Part shown: piece after piece, positions 53,196-61,237 of the stretch
How positions within the stretch are numbered: position 1 is the first letter of the stretch
How the letters are laid out: each line of letters starts with the position of its first letter
Assembly: GCA_017474765.1 (NCBI GenBank)
Contig: JAFVGW010000025.1
Coordinates: 40,353 to 104,352, forward strand
Direction: 5' to 3'
Length of the DNA stretch: 64,000 nt
Source of the DNA: Salinivirgaceae bacterium
GTDB lineage: Bacteria > Bacteroidota > Bacteroidia > Bacteroidales > SZUA-534
Position numbers and translations under genes: made by a program
Notes under the pieces: generated by a model
Database searches by the model: none
Told to the model about the DNA's origin: nothing
What the model saw: only the letters and a program-made list of their open reading frames with translations

Positions 53196-54563
53196 ATGCT
53201 TTTGAAACGCAAAATAAGAGTTGCATTTTCCGCCATTCTGTTTTGCAATATGGCTAATGCCCAAACCAACCTTGAGGCAGTTGACTATTACGAAGCCTTA
53301 AAAGTTATAGAATCAATTGATTACCAGATTTTAGACACACCTATTGTGGCAATCATCGATAATGGTGTAAATATTATGCACGAGGATTTAAGAGGCAATA
53401 TCTGGCGCAACCATTCGGAATTTCCTGCCAATGGTATTGACGATGACGGCAACGGCTTTGTTGACGACCTTCACGGCTGGAATTTCAGTAACAACAGCAG
53501 CGATGTTACAGCCGATGGCAGCGGAAACTGGCACGGTACGCCTGTCAATGGGATAATTGGCGCTTCGTGCGGCAACAGCGTTGGCGCTTGCAGCGTTTGC
53601 CCTGCAGTGAGGTTGATGAATATTGTGAAAGGCGATAGCGTTGACTCTTACATTGAATCGCTGAAATATGTTTATACGATGCGCGATTTGTATAACCAGA
53701 CCGACGGCGAACAGGGCGCGTTTGTTGTTGCGGTGAACTGCTCGTGGGGATTGGATTCGCTTTGGGCGGCAGATTATCCCGAATGGTGCGGAATGTACGA
53801 TTTACTGGGCAGCGCGGGTGTGCTGTGCGTCAATTCGGTGCCCAACGACGATATTGATGTTGATGCATTTGGCGATATGCCCACTACCTGCCAGAGCGAT
53901 TATCTGATAACCGTCACCAACTCGAACAAAAAAGGCAGGAAAATAAAAGATGCCGCATACGGAGTCGTGTCGGTTGATTTAGCCGCGCCAGGCGACAACA
54001 CATTCACAACCTTAAACAACGGCCATTATGGCCACTTTGGCGGAACGTCAGCCGCCGCTCCCTACGTGAGCGGAACGGTGGCTCTGCTCTATCTTCTGCC
54101 GTCCGACGATTTTCAGCAAAGCGTCAGAGCAAACCCTGCCGAAACGGCTTTGGCTGTGAAGTCTGCAATTTTAGGCAGTGTGGATAAAAATGAATCGCTC
54201 AACGGCATAACCGTTTCGGGCGGACAACTCAATATTTTTGAAAGCGTTAAATTGCTGTGCGACAACTATGAATCGCAATATATCTATGAGAAAAAATTGT
54301 TTGAGCCGCTGAAAATAGTTTCAGTAAGTCCCAACCCTGCAAAAAGTCACATTTCAATACAGTTGGAATGTGATGAAGACGCGGAAATGATGCTGAATAT
54401 TACCGATTTATGGGGACGGGTTTTTCACGAAGAAAACATTTCAGTCAGTCAGGGAATCAACTCTATGCCGATAGAATTGAATCATTTGATTGACGGACTT
54501 TATATTATCAATATTCACTCACGATTTTCAACACAACGCACAAAACTCATAATCAACTCATAA
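53196..54563 (+). CDS. S8 subtilisin-like protease with type IX secretion C-terminal domain
   Basis: Secreted serine protease of the subtilase family, 455 residues. Signal peptide to about residue 22 (NMANAQ). Catalytic triad: Asp55 in VAIIDNGV, His113 in GNWHGTPVNG, Ser285 in FGGTSAAAPYVSG; Asn181 in NCSWG as the oxyanion residue. A Ca-binding-like loop NGIDDDGNGFVDDLHGWNF (79-97) precedes His. The last 80 residues read SVSPNPAKSHISIQL and FSTQRTKLII, the T9SS sorting (type A) tail, so it should be exported by T9SS and attached to or released from the surface. Adjacent to a lipoprotein and 4 bases before the receptor gene: a peptide-liberating role is likely. Lower GC than the receptor. Confidence 0.9.
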   Translation: MLLKRKIRVAFSAILFCNMANAQTNLEAVDYYEALKVIESIDYQILDTPIVAIIDNGVNIMHEDLRGNIWRNHSEFPANGIDDDGNGFVDDLHGWNFSNNSSDVTADGSGNWHGTPVNGIIGASCGNSVGACSVCPAVRLMNIVKGDSVDSYIESLKYVYTMRDLYNQTDGEQGAFVVAVNCSWGLDSLWAADYPEWCGMYDLLGSAGVLCVNSVPNDDIDVDAFGDMPTTCQSDYLITVTNSNKKGRKIKDAAYGVVSVDLAAPGDNTFTTLNNGHYGHFGGTSAAAPYVSGTVALLYLLPSDDFQQSVRANPAETALAVKSAILGSVDKNESLNGITVSGGQLNIFESVKLLCDNYESQYIYEKKLFEPLKIVSVSPNPAKSHISIQLECDEDAEMMLNITDLWGRVFHEENISVSQGINSMPIELNHLIDGLYIINIHSRFSTQRTKLIINS

Positions 54564-54566
54564 ACT

Positions 54567-56879
54567 ATGAAACTAACAAATATCTTTTCTGGTTTTATTT
54601 TTTCAGTCATTACTTCGTTTACAGCCGCCACCGCCTTCGGTCAGCAATACACGGTGAGCGGCTATGTGAAGGACCGTGCCACGGGCGAGGTGCTTGTGGG
54701 CGCAACCGTTTACGACGCCTCACTGCAGAAGGGCACTGCAACCAACGGCTACGGCTTCTACTCACTCTCGCTGCCCGCTGGTAGCCACACGCTGAATTGC
54801 TCGTTTGTGGGCTATCAGGCCGATGAGTTCAGCGTCAGCCTCAACGGCAATGTGAGCCGCAATTTCGATTTGGCCGAGGAGTCGGTGAGCCTTGATGCCG
54901 TGACGGTTTCAGCCGATGGCCGCGATATGGCATTAAGAACCAACCAGTTCTGCGAGGAGAGGCTCACAATGCGCGCAATCCGCCAGATGCCGACAATGTT
55001 TGGCGAGGCCGATGTGGTGAAGGTTGTGCAGATGCAGTCGGGCGTGAAGACGCTGGGCGACGGCTCGTCGGGAATGTTTGTGCGCGGCGGCGGCAACGAC
55101 CAGAACCTGATTCTGATTGACGAGGCGCCCATTTACAACCCGTCGCACCTGTTCGGTCTGGTGTCAATCTTCAACCCCGATGCCGTGAACCACGTTGAAC
55201 TGTTCAAGAGCAATATGCCAGCGCAGTACGGCGGGCGCGTGTCGTCGGTCATCGACTGCAAGATGAAGGAGGGCAATGCCAACGATTTCGATTTTGCTGT
55301 CGGCTTGAGCCCGCTCTCTTCAACGCTCACGGCCAGCGGTCCCGTATGGCGCGAGCGGTCGAGTTTTTTGGTTTCGGCACGCAGGAGTTTTATCGATTTC
55401 ATTTTCAAACCCGACGGCGTTTTCTCGCTCATTCCCGCCTTCTACGATGTCAACGCAAAACTTAACATTCAGATTAACAGCCGAAACCGATTGTTTCTGT
55501 CGTTCTACAACGGCAAAGACCGTCTGGAATCGAGCGACGGATTTTTTAACAAATGGGGCAACACGTCGGGCACGCTGCGCTGGAACTGCAACATTGGCAG
55601 CCGCTGGTTCCTGAACACGTCGGTCATTGTCAGCGATTACCGCAACTATATGGAATTCAACGAGAACAAGCACAAATACAAGTGGGAAACTGGCATTACC
55701 GATGTGAACGTGAAGACCGATTTGGCTTTCTACATCAACCCCGACAACACGCTGAAGGCGGGCGTTGGCACCACGCACCACCATTTTATTCCAGGTCAGA
55801 CTGCCGACTCGCTTCAGAGCATTCCGCAGATAAGCGCTTTTGAGCATTTCGCCTATCTGCTTCACGATTTCTCGCCCGTGCCGTGGTTGGGCGTGAACTA
55901 CGGCGTGCGCCTGTCGGCGTTCCAAAACTGCGGCGAGGCCACGTGGTATGAGTATAACGATGATTACCAGGCGGTTGGTACAAAGAAGAACAACAGCGGC
56001 GTTTACAAGACGCACACCAGCATTGAGCCGCGCCTGAATGTCAATTTCCGCGTGAACGACGACCGCTCGCTCAAATTGTCGTACGCCCGTAACGCGCAGT
56101 ATATGCAGGTTTTGCAGAACAGCACACTCTCTTATTCGTCGCTCGAAACGTGGTTTCCCGCCAATCCGAACATTAAACCCGTTTTGGTTGATGTGGTGTC
56201 GGCAGGTTGGTTCCAGAATGTTGGAAGTCAGTACAGTCTGTCGGCAGAGGTCTACTACAAGTGGTACAACAATCAGATTGATTATGTTGACCACGCGAGG
56301 CTGCTCAACAATCCGTTCATTGAGGGCGAAGTTCGCGTTGGAAAGGCCCGCGCCTATGGTCTTGAGTTGAACGCGCGCAAAACGCAGGGCCGCCTGACAG
56401 GTGGCATCAGTTACACCTACTCGCGCTCGCTGCGCACCATCGACGGCATCAACGACGGCCGCGAGTACAGTTCGCTCTACGACATTCCGCACGACCTGAA
56501 AATCAACGCCAACTACAAACTCACCGCCAACTGGTCTGCCAGCGCGGCGTGGGTTTACACCAGTGGCCGCCCAACAACACTGCCAGTGGGTTTCTACCAA
56601 ACCGAAGACAGTTATGTTGAGATGGCGGTGCCAATCTATTCAGAGCGCAATTCGAGCCGTTTCCCTGCCTATCACCGCCTTGATGTGTCGTTCGGTTACG
56701 AGCCCGAACAGCACGGCCGCGTATGGTGGTCGGCCAACTTCGGACTTTACAATGTCTATGGACGCAAGAATCCGTTGGGCTACCGTTTCGATACCGATGT
56801 GTCAACAGGCAAGGTTTGTGTGATGCAGACCACGCTGTTCCGCCTGCTGCCGAACTTTGCGGTTAAGGTGAGGTTTTGA
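54567..56879 (+). CDS. TonB-dependent receptor with carboxypeptidase-like regulatory domain
   Basis: Outer-membrane beta-barrel for active uptake, 770 residues. Signal peptide (FTAATAFGQ). N-terminal CarboxypepD_reg-like domain (YTVSGYVKDRATGEVLVGATVYD, about 27-110), plug with FGEADVVKVVQMQSGVKT and VRGGGNDQNLILIDEAPIYNPSHLFGLVSIF (about 143-210), then a barrel ending LLPNFAVKVRF with terminal Phe as needed for BAM. No obvious signal-transduction N-terminal extension for sigma regulation. It ends the operon behind the protease, so its likely cargo is the protease product, perhaps a peptide. Higher GC than the upstream genes. Confidence 0.9.
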   Translation: MKLTNIFSGFIFSVITSFTAATAFGQQYTVSGYVKDRATGEVLVGATVYDASLQKGTATNGYGFYSLSLPAGSHTLNCSFVGYQADEFSVSLNGNVSRNFDLAEESVSLDAVTVSADGRDMALRTNQFCEERLTMRAIRQMPTMFGEADVVKVVQMQSGVKTLGDGSSGMFVRGGGNDQNLILIDEAPIYNPSHLFGLVSIFNPDAVNHVELFKSNMPAQYGGRVSSVIDCKMKEGNANDFDFAVGLSPLSSTLTASGPVWRERSSFLVSARRSFIDFIFKPDGVFSLIPAFYDVNAKLNIQINSRNRLFLSFYNGKDRLESSDGFFNKWGNTSGTLRWNCNIGSRWFLNTSVIVSDYRNYMEFNENKHKYKWETGITDVNVKTDLAFYINPDNTLKAGVGTTHHHFIPGQTADSLQSIPQISAFEHFAYLLHDFSPVPWLGVNYGVRLSAFQNCGEATWYEYNDDYQAVGTKKNNSGVYKTHTSIEPRLNVNFRVNDDRSLKLSYARNAQYMQVLQNSTLSYSSLETWFPANPNIKPVLVDVVSAGWFQNVGSQYSLSAEVYYKWYNNQIDYVDHARLLNNPFIEGEVRVGKARAYGLELNARKTQGRLTGGISYTYSRSLRTIDGINDGREYSSLYDIPHDLKINANYKLTANWSASAAWVYTSGRPTTLPVGFYQTEDSYVEMAVPIYSERNSSRFPAYHRLDVSFGYEPEQHGRVWWSANFGLYNVYGRKNPLGYRFDTDVSTGKVCVMQTTLFRLLPNFAVKVRF

Positions 56880-56900
56880 TGGTTGATAATTCCAAAACGT

Positions 56901-57159
56901 CATTTTTTGTGTTGCATGCCATGGCGGGCAGAAATTGTAGGAAAATTTAGATAAAAATCATTCAAAATCAACCAATTACGAATTTTGTTAAATTTTTACA
57001 ACAAATTTTCTAAAAATTTCTAGCACAAGTGAAATTGCCATTTTTTGTGTTGCATACCCTGGCGGGCATAAATTGTAAGAAAATCTAGATAAAATTATTC
57101 AAAACCAACCAATTATGAATTTTTGTTAAATTTTTAAAACCAATTTTCTAAAAATTTCT
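56901..57159. repeat. 121-base direct tandem repeat (two copies)
   Basis: Copy 1 at 56901-57021 and copy 2 at 57039-57159, separated by 17 bases. Each starts CATTTTTTGTGTTGCAT, contains GGCGGGCA, AAATTGTA(A/G)GAAAAT and ends TTTTCTAAAAATTTCT. They are close but not identical. Copy 2 continues with CGCGAAGCGACAC, like copy A at 34034-34152. This is a gene-free stretch between the receptor gene and ribF. Confidence 0.85.
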
Positions 57160-57189
57160 CGCGAAGCGACACCGCTAAGATTTCAGAAA

Positions 57190-58116
57190 TCACCCATTAA
57201 ACTTGCTTTCAATCAGTTGGCAATCCTTCTCCAACTGGCTGCGCAACTCATCAACCGAGCAGAAACGCCGCTCGTCGCGGATTTTCTCCAAAAAACTGAT
57301 TGTCAGGTTTGAGCCGTAAATGTTGCCGTTGAAGCCGAACAGATTGGCCTCGATGGTGGGTTTTTCGTCGCCGTGATTCACTGTGGGGCGGTTGCCGATG
57401 TTGAGCATTCCAAGATACTCTTGCCCGCCGACGCTGGCGCGGATGGCATAAACGCCGTTGCACGGCACAAATTTGCACTCGTCGGGCATCAGATTGGCCG
57501 TGGGGAAGCCGAGCGATGTGCCGATGTGGTTGCCGCCCACAACCCGCCCTGTGAGGCTGTAGTTGCGCCCGAGCAGTTTGGCGGCCTCAGCCACCTTTCC
57601 CTCCGCGAGCAGGCCGCGAATCATTGTGGAGCTAATCGGCTGCTCGTCAGCGGCCAGCGCATCGAGCCGCTTCACACGGAATCCGTACAGATGCGACAGA
57701 GCCTCCACCTCATGGAATCGGCCAAGACCGTCGCGCCCCAGTTTGTTGTCGTAGCCAATCAGCAATGTGCTGATTCCGAGTTGCATGACAAGATATTCGC
57801 ACACAAAGTCGGCATAGGCAATCCGCGAAAACTCCTTGGTGAATGGCAGCACAATCAGGCAGTCGATGCCCGTTTCGGCCATCAGAAGTTTTTTCTCATC
57901 GATGGTTGAGAGCACGGGGAAATGCCTGTCGGGATTGAGAACCGCGGCAGGGTGCGGCCAGAACGTTATCACAACGCTGCTGCCTCCAACCGCGCGGGCA
58001 TGGCTGGTGAGTTGGCTGATGACCTGCCTGTGGCCCAGATGCACGCCGTCGAACGAGCCGATGGTGACCACTGGCTTGTCGATATTCAAATTGCTGACTG
58101 ACTCGAAAATCCGCAC
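57190..58116 (-). CDS. ribF: Bifunctional riboflavin kinase/FAD synthetase
   Basis: Makes FMN and FAD from riboflavin. 308 residues with the N-terminal FAD-synthetase GSFDGVHLGHRQVI (18-31; nucleotidyltransferase HxGH) and LIVLPFTKEFSRI, then the riboflavin kinase domain with GRVVGGNHIGTSLGFPTANL and FNGNIYG. Full length. Convergent with the receptor gene. Only one ribF is seen. Good start at ATG 58114-58116. Confidence 0.96.
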   Translation of the reverse strand: MRIFESVSNLNIDKPVVTIGSFDGVHLGHRQVISQLTSHARAVGGSSVVITFWPHPAAVLNPDRHFPVLSTIDEKKLLMAETGIDCLIVLPFTKEFSRIAYADFVCEYLVMQLGISTLLIGYDNKLGRDGLGRFHEVEALSHLYGFRVKRLDALAADEQPISSTMIRGLLAEGKVAEAAKLLGRNYSLTGRVVGGNHIGTSLGFPTANLMPDECKFVPCNGVYAIRASVGGQEYLGMLNIGNRPTVNHGDEKPTIEANLFGFNGNIYGSNLTISFLEKIRDERRFCSVDELRSQLEKDCQLIESKFNG

Positions 58117-58304
58117 CTCTATGTTTTTTCCGCAAAATTATCTTTTATCGCGAGTTGAAAAACCTACTGCATCGACAGATTGCAAAATTTTTATGGTTTT
58201 TCAGTCAAATAAAAACGCCGAAAAAAACGTATTATCATACACTTAACATAAAAAAACTTTTTTCATATATTTGGAAAAGTTGTTGAATAGATAAATCAAT
58301 TATC

Positions 58305-60194
58305 TTGCCGACGAAATTTAGGCAGTTAATACTGACAACATTGACAAAGAGATACGTAACCGAAAGAGTGTCAGCGCGCGTCATTTTTCTGACGTCGGCG
58401 TTGCTTTTTTGCGCCATTATAAGTCATGCCCAGCAGGTGGTTGAGGGCAAAATGGGAGTTTTTCTGACCGCCGAGAAGAGAATTGAGTTCGCCTCCGACG
58501 CAAAAAACATCAAATACAACCTGAACGAGCGCGGCGGCAGCAAAAAAATCACAATCAGCGTCAACCCCAACGATGTGACGCGCCTCATGCTGAGCGAATT
58601 CCGATTTGAAGGCACTGGCGACGAGCCCATCTGGTCGGCCAAATCGTCGGTCACTTTTGTGCCAAAAACGCGCAAATCCAGCATAATAGTCAGCGCCCGC
58701 AGCGATGGCGGCATGCTCTATCAGACAACCATCATCATCACCGACGGCCGCTCATACGGCATTGCCGTTCTTTTGACAGCACTGCTGATTGCCGTGGCGG
58801 CCATCTGCGCCATCTACTTCTGGAGCCGCAAAAAAATTGTCAGCACCAAGAAGTCGCTTGAGAGCGAGATTGGTAAGCGCAACCGCGAACTTCAGACTCA
58901 GAAGGTGAAGTACGACGAACTTCTGGCCAACTATATGCCGAAAGAGGAATTCGAGAAACTGAAAGAGAAATCGAAAGAGAAGGAGAAAGCCACACGCTAC
59001 AAGATGGTTACGGTGCTCTTCTCCGATGTTCACGGATTCTCCAACATATCGAAAACCGAGAACGCCGAGCACCTTATCGACGACCTCGACAAGTTCTTCT
59101 TCCATTTCGACGAGGTGGTGAAGAAATTCCACATTGAGAAAATCAAGTCGGTGGGCGACATCTACATGTGCGCCGGCGGTATTCCGCAGAAGAACCACAC
59201 CAACCCGATTGAGGTGGTGCTGGCCGCCTTTGAGATGTACCAGTATATGCAGACCATGAAGTTGCAGTATGGCGACAATCAGGGCTGGAACCTCCGCATC
59301 GGCATCCATACAGGCCCAGTGTTCTGCAACAACACGGGCAACAAAAAGAAACTTGAGATTTGGGGCGACACCGTGAACATTGCCAGTCGCATGGAGGCCT
59401 CAGGCCAGATAAACAAGGTGAACATCACGGGCATGACCTACGAACTTGTGAAGGAATATTTCGTCTGCCAGTACTGGGGCAAGATGCCTGTCAAATACAA
59501 GGGCGAGATTGACATGTACCTGATTGAGGGCTTCCGTCCGCACCTTTCGGTGAACGGCCTCGGAATCAAGCCGAACCAAGCCTTCCAGACGCGCCTGGGT
59601 ATTGTCCGCTTCGACGACATTGAGGAGACGGTGCTCAATATGCTCGAGGAGAAACTGCCCAAAAATCTCTATTACCACAACCTGAAGCACACCATCGACG
59701 TGACCACGCAGGTTGAAATCATCGGCCGTAGTGAAGGCATAACCGACTACGAGATGCTGATGCTGAAAACCGCCGCCATCTTCCACGACACGGGCTTCAC
59801 CCGCACCTACAAGGACCACGAGGAGGCTGGCTGCGAAATTGCCCGCGAATATCTGCCTAAATACGATTATACCCCCGAGCAAATCGACTTCATCTGCAGT
59901 CTGATAATGAAAACCAAACTGCCGCCGAAGCCAGTAACGCTGCTTGAGCAGATTATCTGCGACGCCGACCTCGACTATCTGGGCCGCGCCGACTTTATTC
60001 CCGTTTCGGGCAACCTCTACCGCGAATTGCGCGAACGGGGAGCCATTGAAGACGACATTAACAAGTGGAACAAGATGCAGATTAAGTTCATTGAGGGGCA
60101 TCAATACTTCACAAATTCGGCAAAAAAGATGCGTGATGTGAACAAAAATAATCAGTTGGAAGCAATTAGGCGTTTAGTTGAAGAAAATAATTAA
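58305..60194 (+). CDS. Membrane class III nucleotide cyclase fused to an HD phosphohydrolase domain
   Basis: A 629-residue two-domain signalling enzyme. N-terminus: leader ending ISHAQQ, a periplasmic beta domain (about 45-145), a membrane helix (151-173) and a coiled coil (183-230). Cyclase domain (about 233-410): metal Asp241 in LFSDVHGFS, Asp285 in KSVGDIYM, adenine-type Lys281 and Asp355 in IWGDTVNIASR, Arg362; so cAMP rather than cGMP is expected. HD domain (about 440-600): His458 and His462 in YYHNLKHTIDVT, His494-Asp495 in IFHDTGF, and DADLDYLG. The HNxxHxxDV run looks like PDE-type catalytic sites, so the same protein may make and break a cyclic nucleotide. Start uncertain: TTG 58305 or GTG 58368. 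Confidence 0.88.
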   Translation: MPTKFRQLILTTLTKRYVTERVSARVIFLTSALLFCAIISHAQQVVEGKMGVFLTAEKRIEFASDAKNIKYNLNERGGSKKITISVNPNDVTRLMLSEFRFEGTGDEPIWSAKSSVTFVPKTRKSSIIVSARSDGGMLYQTTIIITDGRSYGIAVLLTALLIAVAAICAIYFWSRKKIVSTKKSLESEIGKRNRELQTQKVKYDELLANYMPKEEFEKLKEKSKEKEKATRYKMVTVLFSDVHGFSNISKTENAEHLIDDLDKFFFHFDEVVKKFHIEKIKSVGDIYMCAGGIPQKNHTNPIEVVLAAFEMYQYMQTMKLQYGDNQGWNLRIGIHTGPVFCNNTGNKKKLEIWGDTVNIASRMEASGQINKVNITGMTYELVKEYFVCQYWGKMPVKYKGEIDMYLIEGFRPHLSVNGLGIKPNQAFQTRLGIVRFDDIEETVLNMLEEKLPKNLYYHNLKHTIDVTTQVEIIGRSEGITDYEMLMLKTAAIFHDTGFTRTYKDHEEAGCEIAREYLPKYDYTPEQIDFICSLIMKTKLPPKPVTLLEQIICDADLDYLGRADFIPVSGNLYRELRERGAIEDDINKWNKMQIKFIEGHQYFTNSAKKMRDVNKNNQLEAIRRLVEENN

Positions 60195-60230
60195 ATTTGT
60201 AGGTTATTCTAAGTAAAGTATATTGGACTT

Positions 60231-61079
60231 ATGGCAAAGACGAGAAAAGATGTAATTGTAGTGCCTTGGGATTACACCGAGACGTGCGAGATTGCCTTGC
60301 AGCATGCAATATTGCTTGCAAACGAAGTTGACAACCAGATTATGCTTGTGCGTTTTCTGAAGGCCCCGGGCTTGTTCGGCAAAGCAGCCAAACAGGCTGA
60401 GTATGAAAGCGAGAAAGTGAAAATCAAGGAGGCTGCCAGCCAGATAGCTGAGAAGTATCATCTTGATCCTCAGCGGCTCTTCATTGATGTGGAGATAGGC
60501 ACCAAGTCCAAAACTGTCGACGGGCTGATGAAAGATGCCAACGCCAACTTGGTAATAACAGGTCGTACCTATAAACTGACCGACAAGGAAACCCTCGGCA
60601 TAAGGGACATTACCGATGTTCTGTCGGTAATCGACATCCCGTTCATTGTGGCCACCACGGCACCAACGCACGACTACTACAAAGAGATTGTTGTGCCGCT
60701 CGACCACGACAAGAAGATGAAGGAGACACTGCAGTGGGTTGTCTATCTGTCGAAATACTACAACTGCAACATCAACATCATCAAGCCATACATCGAGGAT
60801 GAGTATCAGAAGAAGGATATGGCCAACAACATTTACTTTACTAAGAAACTGCTTGACAAGAAAGACATTATATATGGTATAAAGACCGCCAAGAAAGGAA
60901 AGGTTTTCGAAGACGAGATTCTGCGTTTCAGCCAGAACATCGATTCTGACCTGGTGGTTATCATCATCAACAAATACAAGAAGATGGTGAAAGACAACCC
61001 CGACTACAAGGAGACAATTCCGTTCCTGGTAATCAACCGCAACAGCGAGGTTGTCAAGTACGGCGGAAGTTTCAGATAA
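60231..61079 (+). CDS. Tandem universal stress protein
   Basis: A 282-residue cytosolic protein of two UspA-fold halves (about 1-145 and 150-282). First half: VIVVPWDYTETCEIALQHAI, VEIGTKSKTVDGLMKDANANLVITGR with the G-2x-G-like loop poorly kept. Second: EIVVPLDHDKKMKETLQWV and DLVVIIINK. Usp proteins bind ATP or AMP and appear under starvation. Here it directly follows the cyclase gene (36 bases), so a link to cyclic nucleotide signalling is plausible but not shown. A terminator follows. Confidence 0.85.
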   Translation: MAKTRKDVIVVPWDYTETCEIALQHAILLANEVDNQIMLVRFLKAPGLFGKAAKQAEYESEKVKIKEAASQIAEKYHLDPQRLFIDVEIGTKSKTVDGLMKDANANLVITGRTYKLTDKETLGIRDITDVLSVIDIPFIVATTAPTHDYYKEIVVPLDHDKKMKETLQWVVYLSKYYNCNINIIKPYIEDEYQKKDMANNIYFTKKLLDKKDIIYGIKTAKKGKVFEDEILRFSQNIDSDLVVIIINKYKKMVKDNPDYKETIPFLVINRNSEVVKYGGSFR

Positions 61080-61104
61080 TGTTTTGGGTTCAGCAGAAAG
61101 CAAG

Positions 61105-61134
61105 AACAGCCGAAAACGTTCGGCTGTTTTTTTT
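61105..61134 (+). terminator. Rho-independent terminator after the universal stress protein gene
   Basis: Perfect stem AACAGCCG / CGGCTGTT with loop AAAACGTT and a run of T. Confidence 0.92.
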
Positions 61135-61237
61135 CAGAACCGAACCAATGTAAAGGCAAATAATTATATTTTCGTGTGTTAAGCGGCAGAAATGAAGTTT
61201 TCTCGATGCGCTAATCGTCAAACAAACATTTATTTAG

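Noticed and set aside
55320..56600. Minus-strand frame of 426 codons
   Set aside because: Antisense to the TonB receptor; long only because of GC-skewed codon use.
58305..60194. CBASS or Pycsar-like defence cyclase
   Set aside because: The cyclase is a membrane class III enzyme with its own HD domain; no effector (TIR, nuclease, membrane-pore gene) is beside it.
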